In this document: positions 26,676 through 34,591 of the stretch, in pieces
Numbering within the stretch: position 1 is the stretch's first letter
How the letters are laid out: every line of letters starts with the position of its first letter
Origin: Prochlorococcus sp. AG-347-I19
Lineage (GTDB): Bacteria > Cyanobacteriota > Cyanobacteriia > PCC-6307 > Cyanobiaceae
Direction: 5' to 3'
Assembly: GCA_003279105.1 (NCBI GenBank)
Contig: QCBO01000001.1
Coordinates: 1 to 64,000 of the forward strand
Length of the DNA: 64,000 bases
Made by a program: the position numbers and the translations under genes
The notes under the pieces: generated by a model
Told to the model about the DNA's origin: nothing
What the model saw: the letters and a program-made list of their open reading frames with translations, nothing else
Databases searched by the model: none

Positions 26676-27860
26676 TTAATAAATAAACTCTAAAAGATTA
26701 CTATCATTTATAATATATTTAACTTTATATATTTTATTACTATATATTTCTATTGATACAAAAAGTGTAATAAGTATTTCTAATGAATATTCTGGAAAAA
26801 AAACCAAAGCAATATTTTTTTTATTATTAATCCACTTAACGAATATTATTTTATAAAAAGCTTTTTTTTCATTTTTGAAAAATAATGTTAAATACTTAAA
26901 TTTATCATTTTTAAATATATTATTATTTTCTGATTGTCTATTCTTTGAATAATCTATAATCTTAGAGACTGAATCTATACTTAGAACTTCGTAATTATTA
27001 ATTTTATTATAGACTTGCCTTTGTATAATTAAATCCAGATATCTTCTTAATGGTGATGTACATTGTACATACATTTTAAGACCTAATGATTCATGTATTC
27101 CTGGCTTAGTAGTTAGGTAACTTCTTCCCATATATTGTTTTAATATTATATATTTAATATCACTATCATTGTATCTATTAAGTATTTCAGATGGATTGCA
27201 GTTTAATTTCTGAATCCTAAATGCAGCCGCTAAATTATATTTATTTATAAATAAACTTGTTACATAACCCATTAATATCATTGATTCTGCAACTATAATT
27301 TGTGATATTGTTTTCTCTAATTTAGTTAGTATAATCTTATCCTCATACAATTTAATTTTACTATTAGGACTTTCAAAAATTATTGCTCCTTGTTTCTTTC
27401 TGAATTTAATACTTTTTTCTAATAAATTTTTAATCTCAATTAATTCTATTTCTTCTTTAGGTTCTATTTCTAATATTTCATTTGCATCTTCATAGGTTAA
27501 TTGATATTTTGGTTTTATTATTGCTTCAGTTATTTCATATTTATTTATTGATCCATTGTCATTGAATTCTATTGCGGCACTAATAGTTTCTGAAACTTTA
27601 TTTTGAGCTAGATTTGCCTTTTCAAGAATATCATTAGGCAGCATTGGGACATATTGATCAATTAAATATAAACTGCTATTTCTCTTTCTTGCATTTAAAT
27701 CAATATTAGAGTCATGCAAAAAGAGTTTGCATGGATTACTAATATGTATCCATAATTTTTTTTTATTTCCTTCTCTTATTTCTAATGAAATAGCGTCATC
27801 TACCTCATGTGGATCATCAGAGTCAATAATATATGTTTTTAAATTAGTTAAATCTTTCAA
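26676..27860 (-). CDS. RNase II-family protein consisting mainly of the RNB catalytic domain
   Basis: A 394-residue protein that begins almost directly with the RNB active-site motif: IIDSDDPHEVDDAIS at residues 11-25, giving D13, E19, D21 and D22 as metal ligands (E is also used at the second position in plastid-type enzymes as I recall them). WIHISNP near 37 and TSPLRRYLDLIIQR near 270 are intact. The N-terminal cold-shock domains of RNase II/R are missing, and the C-terminal S1-like region is short and degenerate. It is predicted to be a 3'-5' exoribonuclease. It follows rpsR and precedes metG on one strand. Confidence 0.88.
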   Translation of the reverse strand: MKDLTNLKTYIIDSDDPHEVDDAISLEIREGNKKKLWIHISNPCKLFLHDSNIDLNARKRNSSLYLIDQYVPMLPNDILEKANLAQNKVSETISAAIEFNDNGSINKYEITEAIIKPKYQLTYEDANEILEIEPKEEIELIEIKNLLEKSIKFRKKQGAIIFESPNSKIKLYEDKIILTKLEKTISQIIVAESMILMGYVTSLFINKYNLAAAFRIQKLNCNPSEILNRYNDSDIKYIILKQYMGRSYLTTKPGIHESLGLKMYVQCTSPLRRYLDLIIQRQVYNKINNYEVLSIDSVSKIIDYSKNRQSENNNIFKNDKFKYLTLFFKNEKKAFYKIIFVKWINNKKNIALVFFPEYSLEILITLFVSIEIYSNKIYKVKYIINDSNLLEFIY

Positions 27861-27905
27861 ATATTTGAAATATTAATTATAGTGCCAACTATATTCAATA
27901 TGAAA

Positions 27906-28127
27906 TTATCCTTCAGGATTTACAAAGGGTAAAAGAGCTACAATTCTGGCTCTCTTTACAGCTAATGTAAGATCTCTTTGTTGCTTAGAGGTTAAACCTG
28001 TCATCCTTCTTGGTAGGATTTTGCCCCTCTCAGTTATGAATTTTTTTAGTAGTTCTACATCCTTATAGTCAATAGGATCTCCAGGCTTGATAGGTGATAA
28101 TTGTTTTTTAAAAATTGAATTAGGCAT
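27906..28127 (-). CDS. rpsR: 30S ribosomal protein S18
   Basis: A 73-residue protein containing the S18 core [20 protein letters not shown] followed by [20 protein letters not shown] and the end IVALLPFV. It binds 16S rRNA at the platform next to S6. It is the second gene after rpmG in the same direction and is followed by the RNB gene. Confidence 0.96.
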   Translation of the reverse strand: MPNSIFKKQLSPIKPGDPIDYKDVELLKKFITERGKILPRRMTGLTSKQQRDLTLAVKRARIVALLPFVNPEG

Positions 28128-28135
28128 GATTTAAT

Positions 28136-28155
28136 TTGATTTGATTTGATTTGAT
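28136..28155. repeat. Four tandem TTGAT pentamers between rpmG and rpsR
   Basis: Four perfect copies of TTGAT run from 28136 to 28155, right between the rpmG stop and the rpsR start. Five-base slippage here would change only the spacing between the two ribosomal genes, not a reading frame. Copy number may vary between strains. Confidence 0.75.
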
Positions 28156-28349
28156 TACTTAATTTCTTTGTGAATTGTCATTCTGTTTAAGTGAGGATTA
28201 AACTTTTTTAGTTCTAATCTTTCAGTTGTATTTCTACGATTCTTTTCAGTAGTATATCTTGAGACACCATTTGATCTCTTAGGATCAGTGCTTGTCCTAG
28301 CTTCAGTACATTCCAGGGTAACTACAACTCTTGTCCCTTTTTTGGCCAT
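28155..28349 (-). CDS. rpmG: 50S ribosomal protein L33
   Basis: A 64-residue protein from [20 protein letters not shown] to [10 protein letters not shown], with [19 protein letters not shown] typical of L33. I chose the ATG at 28349. A longer frame starting 48 bp upstream adds an unlikely [10 protein letters not shown] extension not found in the family. The cysteine pairs of zinc-type L33 are absent. Confidence 0.94.
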   Translation of the reverse strand: MAKKGTRVVVTLECTEARTSTDPKRSNGVSRYTTEKNRRNTTERLELKKFNPHLNRMTIHKEIK

Positions 28350-28450
28350 TTTAATTAGTACTTTATTGTATAATTTTCTATTGTACATCTTCAACAAACT
28401 TTTTTGAAGATATACGCATTTCTTTTATCATCATTGATTAAAAAAAATAT

Positions 28451-30895
28451 ATGAAAGTTTCTCAAAATTGGTTGAATAATTTAGTAGAAATTACTTCTAC
28501 TCCTGAAGATCTCTCTGAGAAATTATCTATTGGTGGATTTGAGGTTGAATCATTAGAAGATTGTTCTGAAAATGTAAATGGTGTTGTTTTAGGTAAGGTA
28601 TTATCTGTTTTAAAACACGAAGGATCTGACAAACTTTCAATTTGCCAAGTCGATATTGGTAATTCAAAGAATTTACAAATTATCTGTGGTGCGCGGAATA
28701 TTAAACCAAATATTTATGTTTATGTTGCTACTGTCGGCGCGAAATTAAATGCTGTTGATTTAACTATTAAAAGAAGTGAAATTAGAGGTGTCATGAGTGA
28801 AGGAATGATATGTTCACTGCAGGAACTGGGTTTAGAGGACTCTAGCGAAGGGATAGAGATCATTGATGAAGATTTAGCCTTAAAATATGAATTGGGCACT
28901 CCAGGGTCTGACTTGCTTCAATTAAATGATTTTATATATGATTTAGCCATTACAGCTAATAGACCTGACGGAATGTCTGTTATGGGTATAGCCCGTGAAA
29001 TTTCTGCCCTTTTAGAATCCACTTTAAATTTTCCTGAATTAAATCATAAATACAATATTCATTTACTTGAAGGAATTAAACTTTGCCCAGAGGCTATAGA
29101 ATCTAACTGCATTTATACAATAAGCTGCATTGATGGAGTTAATGGAGATAAACTATCGCCAAATTGGCTTAAAGACCGTATAGAAAAATCAGGAATAAAA
29201 TCTATTAACCTCCTAGTTGATTTGACTAATTATATTCTTTTAGAACAAGGTCAACCTTTGCATGCGTTTGATAAAGATAAACTTTCAGACTTAATTGGTA
29301 AGGAAGTTTCTCCAGAATATTTCTCTGTAAGAAAAGGCAAGGATAATGAAAGCCTTATTTGCTTAGATGGTAAAGAATATAACTTAAATGAAAATATCAC
29401 AGTTATTACTTGTTGTGATAAACCGGTAGCTATTGCAGGGGTGATAGGCGGTTTAGAAACTTCTGTAACTAATACTACCTCATCTATTTACCTTGAAGGC
29501 GCTGTTTTTAATCCAGTTACTATAAGAAAATCCTCAAAGGCGGTTGGCATAAGAACAGAATCTAGTAGCAGGTATGAAAAAGGGATATCATCAAAAAATA
29601 CAATTAGTGCAGTAACAAGGGCAATTAATCTTTTAGAAAAATTTTTTTGTATTAATTCACCAATTATCAATACTTCCAATCTAATAAGTAATGAGGAAAT
29701 ATTTATTAAACTACGTAGAAATCGAATACATAAAATTCTTGGTCCATTAATAATTAACGATCATTCTGAAAAAAGAAATTTAACTGATAATGAAATAGTT
29801 GATAAATTAAAACTCATAGGTTGTACTTTAAAGAATAAAGAATATGGCTGGGATGTAGCAGTAATTCCTAATAGATCGCACGATTTAATAAGAGAAATAG
29901 ATTTAATTGAAGAAATAGCGAGATTAATAGGGTATGACAGATTCGACTTAAAACTTCCTAATCCAATTAAGCCTGGAAAATTGTCATCAGAACAGTTGGC
30001 ATTGAGAAAAGTAAAAAATGGTTTTATAGAAAACGGTTTTAACGAGGTACTAAGCTACTCTCTTGTTCCTGAAGATAATGAAAAACTTATTAAAATTTCT
30101 AATCCATTGTTATTAGAAACAAGCTGCCTTAGAGATAACATTTGGAAAGAACATTTGGAGATAGTGAACCGTAATATAAAAGCTGGACAAGCAAGTTGTT
30201 ATATATTTGAAATTGGAAATGTTTTTCATAAGAAAACTAAGTTCATTCAAGAAGAAGTTCTGAATGGAGCGATTTATGGAAATAAAAAATTTGGAAAATG
30301 GATGAATTTTGGTAAGGATAACGATCTTAATTATTACCAGGCCAGAGGAAAGTTAAAGGAGGCTTTATCATCTTTGAACATAAAAATTGAGGATAAACCT
30401 ACTGATTCAATTGATTTTCTTCATCCAGGAAGAACAGCCAAATTATTTATTGAAGGGAAAGATGCAGGTTATTTTGGTGAAATACATCCCAAACTAATAT
30501 TAGAAAAGAAGTCATTAAAAAAAGTTTATTTATTTAACATAAATGTTCCAAACCTCGTGGGGGCTAGTACAAGAAAAAATAAATGGATTCCAATATATAA
30601 GCAATACCCAATTGTTCCGAAAATGGAAAGGGATATAAATTTTGTTTTCAGTAAGAAATTTTTAATTAGCGAAATAATTTCAAAGATAAGAAAAACAGGA
30701 AAAAATCTCTTAGAGGATGTAAATTTAATTGATGTTTTTGAAGATACTAAAATTGGAGATGATCATATAAGTTATACTTTTAGATTGTCTTATAGAGATA
30801 AAGATAAAACATTACTGGACTCTGACATTACATCAATACATTCAAATATAATTTCTAATGTTGAAAAATGTTTTAATACTAAATTGAGGAATTAA
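28451..30895 (+). CDS. pheT: Phenylalanyl-tRNA synthetase beta subunit
   Basis: An 814-residue subunit that, with PheS, charges tRNA-Phe. Visible domains are the N-terminal EMAP/tRNA-binding fold (about residues 40-155, including HEGSDKLSICQVDIG and GVMSEGMICS), the B3/4 editing domain (LVDLTNYILLEQGQPLHAFD near 255), the B5 domain, the catalytic-like core (RSHDLIREIDLIEEIARLIG) and the C-terminal anticodon-binding FDX-ACB domain (KYPIVPKMERDINFVF type, about 715-814). Length is normal. The divergent rpmG starts about 100 bp upstream. Confidence 0.96.
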   Translation: MKVSQNWLNNLVEITSTPEDLSEKLSIGGFEVESLEDCSENVNGVVLGKVLSVLKHEGSDKLSICQVDIGNSKNLQIICGARNIKPNIYVYVATVGAKLNAVDLTIKRSEIRGVMSEGMICSLQELGLEDSSEGIEIIDEDLALKYELGTPGSDLLQLNDFIYDLAITANRPDGMSVMGIAREISALLESTLNFPELNHKYNIHLLEGIKLCPEAIESNCIYTISCIDGVNGDKLSPNWLKDRIEKSGIKSINLLVDLTNYILLEQGQPLHAFDKDKLSDLIGKEVSPEYFSVRKGKDNESLICLDGKEYNLNENITVITCCDKPVAIAGVIGGLETSVTNTTSSIYLEGAVFNPVTIRKSSKAVGIRTESSSRYEKGISSKNTISAVTRAINLLEKFFCINSPIINTSNLISNEEIFIKLRRNRIHKILGPLIINDHSEKRNLTDNEIVDKLKLIGCTLKNKEYGWDVAVIPNRSHDLIREIDLIEEIARLIGYDRFDLKLPNPIKPGKLSSEQLALRKVKNGFIENGFNEVLSYSLVPEDNEKLIKISNPLLLETSCLRDNIWKEHLEIVNRNIKAGQASCYIFEIGNVFHKKTKFIQEEVLNGAIYGNKKFGKWMNFGKDNDLNYYQARGKLKEALSSLNIKIEDKPTDSIDFLHPGRTAKLFIEGKDAGYFGEIHPKLILEKKSLKKVYLFNINVPNLVGASTRKNKWIPIYKQYPIVPKMERDINFVFSKKFLISEIISKIRKTGKNLLEDVNLIDVFEDTKIGDDHISYTFRLSYRDKDKTLLDSDITSIHSNIISNVEKCFNTKLRN

Positions 30896-30916
30896 AGGTA
30901 TTGCTAATCTTATATG

Positions 30917-30933
30917 AGACTAGAAACTAGTCT
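30917..30933. repeat. AGACT-N7-AGTCT palindrome, copy A
   Basis: The sequence AGACTAGaaaCTAGTCT is a perfect inverted repeat 22 bp after the pheT stop and before the small secreted gene. It shares the AGACT-N7-AGTCT core and the preceding ATCTTATATG with the downstream copies B and C. It could serve as a terminator hairpin for pheT (a short T-rich tail follows) or as a protein-binding site. Confidence 0.6.
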
Positions 30934-31000
30934 TATAATAATTCTTATTCAAGATAAGTAATAATCCTATAAAACTAATTTATGTTGTATTATTTATATC

Positions 31001-31249
31001 ATGATCAATATTTTATCTCTATTACTATCTTCCGTACTTTGGGTACAAGTTCCTCAATGGTCAGATGATTGGTCAAAATGTGCCGTCGATGTTCCTGACG
31101 CTTCTTGTCATTGGTATATAACTGCACCCGATAACACTTTTGGCGAAGGGTTTGATTGGGCAAGCGCCCCGTGGTTTGACGCAAATGGTTTAGGCGATGT
31201 CCCAAGTATTGATAAACAAACTGCTATTCAAAAGCTTCAAAGTAGGTAG
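31001..31249 (+). CDS. Small secreted protein of unknown function
   Basis: An 82-residue protein with a short hydrophobic N terminus (MINILSLLLSSVLW) followed by a Trp-rich, acidic soluble part with two cysteines (KCAVDVPDASCHWY) and the segments GFDWASAPWFDANGLG and IDKQTAIQKLQSR. I do not recognise a family. Codon use contains more C and G than the surroundings, suggesting a well-expressed gene. It lies alone between repeat copies A and B and is followed by a stem-loop at 31248-31270. Confidence 0.65.
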   Translation: MINILSLLLSSVLWVQVPQWSDDWSKCAVDVPDASCHWYITAPDNTFGEGFDWASAPWFDANGLGDVPSIDKQTAIQKLQSR

Positions 31250-31270
31250 TACTGTCTTTAAGGCAGTACT
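31248..31270 (+). terminator. Stem-loop at the end of the small secreted gene
   Basis: AGTACTGTC (31248-31256) pairs with GGCAGTACT (31262-31270) around a five-base loop, nine pairs including one G-T. It overlaps the last base of the stop codon. There is no T-run directly after it, so it may protect the transcript end rather than act as a classic intrinsic terminator. Confidence 0.5.
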
Positions 31271-31440
31271 GGTAGACATAAAAGTGTCTGATAGCTTGGC
31301 TTTTTAGACGTTATTAATTAATTGGACATCGAAAGGACATAATTTGTTCATTTTATTCATTTTTTAAATTTTTCCTTGAATTAAACATCTTGGCATGAAT
31401 CATTATAATTGATAAATTTATCTATCTTATATATCTTTTT

Positions 31441-31485
31441 TGAGACTATACATAAGACTTATAATAAGTCTTATGTAAGAAATAC
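31441..31485. repeat. Phased AGACT/AGTCT repeat, copy B
   Basis: It contains AGACT at 31443 and 31455 and the inverted AGTCT at 31467, all spaced 12 bp. The inner part is a perfect 13-3-13 inverted repeat from 31449 to 31477 (TACATAAGACTTA, TAA, TAAGTCTTATGTA). Copy C aligns to it without gaps over about 45 bp. The regular spacing and symmetry suggest a cooperative protein-binding site rather than a terminator. Confidence 0.65.
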
Positions 31486-31614
31486 TATACAATAAAATTT
31501 TTTACTCTTTAATAGATTATTTTAATTTCATTTGTATCTAATTATTGTTTCCATAAATTTGAATAAAAATTATTGATAAAAATTACAAATTTTCAACTTA
31601 GTGCCTATCTTATA

Positions 31615-31659
31615 TGAGACTATTAATTAGACTTATAATTAGTCTTATTTGAGAATTAG
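31615..31659. repeat. Phased AGACT/AGTCT repeat, copy C
   Basis: It has the same three half-sites as copy B with identical spacing: AGACT at 31617 and 31629, AGTCT at 31641. It ends just before the stop codon of the RHH-J-domain gene. The first part, ATCTTATATGAGACTA, is identical to the start of copy A. Confidence 0.65.
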
Positions 31660-31663
31660 TATA

Positions 31664-32674
31664 TTAATTTCTATATAGATTTTTTAGCAATTGATATGCT
31701 TCATTTAATTTTCTCATTTGATCTGTTGATCCTCCAGAATCTGGATGCGTCTCTAAGGCTATTGATTTATAGGCCTCCCTAATTTTGCGGAACGTATGAG
31801 CTGATCCTGCGGATGTTGATAAATTCAATAATTTAAGTGCTCCATGTACTGTCATTGTTGAGTTCAAAGTTTCAAATGAATTTGATCTATTATTTCGCTT
31901 AAATCTACTTACAAACCTTCTTATAAGGGTTGGTATTCTATTTATCAGGTCTGATGTAGCAAAAGGGTCTTCTAAAACGCCAATCATTAATAAAACAATT
32001 TCAAGGGATGGATTTTTCTTTATCCAAAATGGGCATAATTCTGACATTAATTTATTGGCTGCACTCCACGTAAAGGGTAGATTTTCAGTTCCATCAAGAT
32101 TTGGCCATATATCCCTTTCAAACCAATCCATCGAAGCTTCTACTACATGATAATTAGGAACTGAATCATATAAGGTTTTCCAATGACTAATTAACTCAAT
32201 TCGACATTTTATTAATTCAGTTTCTTTAATTGTATTAATTTGAATATCATTAATATTCTCCTTTAATTTTTCACTATTAATACTTCTTCTTAGATTCTTT
32301 ACTTTTTTTTCAACAAAATTGGGAAGACTTATGTTTGAGTTGGCTTTTTCTTTATATTCATTGCTAATTGTAAATCTTTTTTTCAAAGATATCTCATTAA
32401 CTTCTTTTTTTACGTCTGATTTAATTAATACCAATGCAGTATCTTCATCAATATTTAGATTTTCTTTATTATTATTCTCGTTAAAGTCTATTTCTTGCTG
32501 TTGGTTCTTAGGTAGTAAATCATCTTCTTGAAGAAGTTCTTTAAGTATCTTTTCTATTACAGGTCCTCTTGCTCTAAATCCCCATTCTTTTCTTAATTGA
32601 TCAAACCTGGAAATTAGTTCCTCAGGTAAATCAATTGAAATTCTTTTTGTATTTGAATTTTCAGGAATATTCAA
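31664..32674 (-). CDS. Ribbon-helix-helix / J-domain fusion protein
   Basis: A 336-residue protein with two recognisable ends. Residues 8-50 look like a CopG/MetJ-type ribbon-helix-helix DNA-binding domain (KRISIDLPEELISRFDQLRK, then RGPVIEKILKELL). Residues 278-336 are a J domain: helix II REAYKSIALET, the HPD motif at about 310-312 (THPDSGGS), and helix III DQMRKLNEAYQLLKNLY. Between them are a charged linker (50-135) and an unassigned helical region with several Trp. The J domain should stimulate an Hsp70, while the N terminus suggests DNA or regulator function. The start is TTG at 32674, with no in-frame ATG upstream. Repeats that could be its targets lie directly downstream. Confidence 0.82.
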   Translation of the reverse strand: MNIPENSNTKRISIDLPEELISRFDQLRKEWGFRARGPVIEKILKELLQEDDLLPKNQQQEIDFNENNNKENLNIDEDTALVLIKSDVKKEVNEISLKKRFTISNEYKEKANSNISLPNFVEKKVKNLRRSINSEKLKENINDIQINTIKETELIKCRIELISHWKTLYDSVPNYHVVEASMDWFERDIWPNLDGTENLPFTWSAANKLMSELCPFWIKKNPSLEIVLLMIGVLEDPFATSDLINRIPTLIRRFVSRFKRNNRSNSFETLNSTMTVHGALKLLNLSTSAGSAHTFRKIREAYKSIALETHPDSGGSTDQMRKLNEAYQLLKNLYRN

Positions 32675-32818
32675 TAATATTTTCTTGAATAGTATGGAAT
32701 TTATTTAATTTTATTCAAAAAAAATTGAAAGTCCATAAGGAATATTGTTTTTAAATTAAAATCAATTTATTTTTATGTCACAAGTCAACTAAGTGGCTTT
32801 TTATAATAGAAATAAAAA

Positions 32819-32998
32819 ATGTTTAATTGTTATTTCAAATCATCTAAAGAAAAAAAGAGTTTTTATCAACATAAGAAATTAGAAATGCTCAATTATATTA
32901 AGGATTCACTTGAACGTAAAATTGCCTCAGTTACAGCATCTATAGAAGTTCTAGAAAGCCAAATAAGCAGGGACAAGGAAGTTGAAGTAACTAACTAG
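32819..32998 (+). CDS. 59-residue hypothetical protein with a C-terminal coiled coil
   Basis: A small soluble protein starting MFNCYFKSSKEKKSFYQHKK, followed by a long amphipathic helix (KDSLERKIASVTASIEVLES) likely to form a coiled coil. It is convergent with the Ap4A phosphorylase-like gene (3 bp between stops). The regular helix supports a real gene. Function is unknown. Confidence 0.6.
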   Translation: MFNCYFKSSKEKKSFYQHKKLEMLNYIKDSLERKIASVTASIEVLESQISRDKEVEVTN

Positions 32999-33001
32999 TA
33001 T

Positions 33002-33832
33002 TTAAACAAAACTTTCTAGAAGTTTTTCGGGGCCAAATTTCTTTAAATAATTAATATTTGAATTTTCAGTTACTAATAGATATCCTGCAAATCCTAAACT
33101 GTTAATACTAAAACCATGAATATGATCATTTTTTCTTTTTATAATAGCGATCCATTTATTAGTTATTAAAATATTGTAAGGATATATCGGTTTCTTATCA
33201 CTAATAGGGTCCCCAAGTCCTAATTTCTTGCATAATTCTAAGTAAAATTCAAAAAGACATGATGGATTTTCTAAAAAATTAAATTTGGATACAATAATAT
33301 TTTTTTTAAGCTTACTATCTAGATCTTGATATGAGTTCATCTCTAAAAACCACTTTTCTCTAGGGCATGATATCTCACCTTTAGATCTACGCAGTAGTTG
33401 AAAATGCCTGTGAGGTTGACTTGCTCCCGCAATTGGAGAACTATTGAAAAACCATAATCCACTAGTATCTTTATTAACTTGTTGGATCGCTCTCCAATCT
33501 TTAATATCTAACCATCCATTTTGAGGTTTCCATTCATTTGTAATAAGTAAAATATGACCTTTTTGTACAGGGTACTTATTTAATATTAGTTGATGATTAT
33601 CACCAATTTTATCAATTTCTAGTATCTTTTCCCAAGGACAAAATGGATTTTGCTTAGGACCATAAATTTTTTTTTTATTAAATTTTGAAGTATCTAGTTT
33701 CCTAATTATGAAGTCGTCTTTTTCATATAAATCTTTTGTAATAATAATAGTTTTGAGAGGATATAATGATCCATCATCAATTGATAATCGAGTTTGTTCT
33801 AGTGCTTTTTTCCAATATATTTCTAAACTCAT
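33002..33832 (-). CDS. ATP adenylyltransferase (Ap4A phosphorylase-like)
   Basis: A 276-residue member of the HIT-related Ap4A phosphorylase/ATP adenylyltransferase family. Its signature is SPIAGASQPHRHFQLL near residue 140, a histidine motif of HxHxQ type with the catalytic His. NKYPVQKGHILLITNEWKPQ precedes it, and a C-terminal domain with YPYNILITNKW follows. The enzyme cleaves diadenosine tetraphosphate with phosphate to ATP and ADP and clears a stress nucleotide produced by aminoacyl-tRNA synthetases. It is likely monocistronic. Confidence 0.85.
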   Translation of the reverse strand: MSLEIYWKKALEQTRLSIDDGSLYPLKTIIITKDLYEKDDFIIRKLDTSKFNKKKIYGPKQNPFCPWEKILEIDKIGDNHQLILNKYPVQKGHILLITNEWKPQNGWLDIKDWRAIQQVNKDTSGLWFFNSSPIAGASQPHRHFQLLRRSKGEISCPREKWFLEMNSYQDLDSKLKKNIIVSKFNFLENPSCLFEFYLELCKKLGLGDPISDKKPIYPYNILITNKWIAIIKRKNDHIHGFSINSLGFAGYLLVTENSNINYLKKFGPEKLLESFV

Positions 33833-33880
33833 TTAAAAAAATTTATCATTATCATTTTAAAAAAAAAAATAAACTTGTAA

Positions 33881-34264
33881 TTACTTTTTATTAAATTGAT
33901 ATTCTTTCAATTTTTCCAGAGGTACTGATTCTAAGACTACAATATTCGTAGATTCTAATATGACTTTTGGTGCAAGACCGTCTAATAATGCTTGCTTCCA
34001 CCTATCAAGACAAATACACCAATGATCACCGTCCTTTAGCCCTGAGAAGGAATAAATAGGCATGGGAGTTATTAAATCATTACCTTGTGATTTACTATAT
34101 TTCAGGAAATTATCATCCATTACACAACATATGGAATGATTTCCTCCATCATTTTTGTCATAGTTGCAAAATCCATCTCTGAACCACCCTGTCATAGGTG
34201 CGCAACTACAAATCTCAATTTCTTCTCCAAGGACATTTAACTGATTTTGATTATTTATGGTCAT
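33881..34264 (-). CDS. DUF2237 family protein
   Basis: A 127-residue soluble protein with the DUF2237 pattern: LNVLGEEIEICSCAPMTGWF followed by RDGFCNYDKNDGGNHSICC, then GDHWCICLDRWKQALLDGLA. Conserved cysteines and the DGxCxT-like region suggest a metal- or cofactor-binding fold. I know of no assigned function. It is divergent from the acidic small protein gene at 34364. Confidence 0.78.
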   Translation of the reverse strand: MTINNQNQLNVLGEEIEICSCAPMTGWFRDGFCNYDKNDGGNHSICCVMDDNFLKYSKSQGNDLITPMPIYSFSGLKDGDHWCICLDRWKQALLDGLAPKVILESTNIVVLESVPLEKLKEYQFNKK

Positions 34265-34310
34265 AGATTTTTTTAATAATAATAAAACACCAACATTTCT
34301 TTAAAAAAGG

Positions 34311-34341
34311 TTGACGAGTATGGGGGGTAAGGAGGTAATAA
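34311..34341 (+). promoter_or_regulatory. Possible sigma-70-like promoter with a G-rich spacer
   Basis: TTGACG at 34311-34316 and TAATAA at 34336-34341 are separated by 19 bp. The spacer includes the unusual GGGGGG run and an AAGGAGG sequence. The downstream ATG is at 34364. The spacing is one or two bases longer than ideal, so the call is weak. The AAGGAGG is too far from the ATG to be its ribosome binding site. Confidence 0.3.
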
Positions 34342-34363
34342 TTCTAATAAGGTTTTTTTCATT

Positions 34364-34582
34364 ATGGATTGGGACTTTACTGAAAACATTGCATTTAAAG
34401 CTCTTTATGAAGCTTTTAAAGATAGTGATGAAACTTCCGCATTAGAATTCTTATCTAGTGATGGTGCTTCATATTATCTTGAGTTAACACAGGATGCCGC
34501 TGGTGAGGGACTTGATCTGGGTGATAATGAAACGATGGAAGAACTACAGGAAGAAATTATTGAATATTTAGAAAACAACTAA
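34364..34582 (+). CDS. Small acidic protein of unknown function
   Basis: A 72-residue, strongly acidic soluble protein starting MDWDFTENIAFKALYEAFKD and ending NETMEELQEEIIEYLENN. It is probably all-helical. It is not related in an obvious way to known families, though its compact length and clean codon use support a real gene. It is convergent with metH (9 bp between stops). Confidence 0.65.
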   Translation: MDWDFTENIAFKALYEAFKDSDETSALEFLSSDGASYYLELTQDAAGEGLDLGDNETMEELQEEIIEYLENN

Positions 34583-34591
34583 AAATTTAGC

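Larger units (their letters stand above)
31271..31663. other. Gap carrying repeat copies B and C
   Basis: About 390 bp with no convincing reading frame. It holds two imperfect copies of a roughly 45 bp repeat (B near 31441-31485, C near 31615-31659). Otherwise it is A/T-rich sequence including a CATTATAATTG stretch around 31400-31410 that could be a promoter -10 region. Confidence 0.5.

Noticed and set aside
28350-28397. Longer start for rpmG
   Set aside because: The extra residues do not match any L33, and [10 protein letters not shown] is the usual N terminus.
31005-31205. 66-residue frame on the minus strand opposite the small secreted gene
   Set aside because: It is Arg/His-rich and basic with no domain, and the plus-strand frame has the signal-like start and better codon pattern.
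30901-31663. CRISPR array or mobile element near the repeated AGACT units
   Set aside because: There are only three copies with unequal distances, no equal-length spacers, no cas genes and no transposase.
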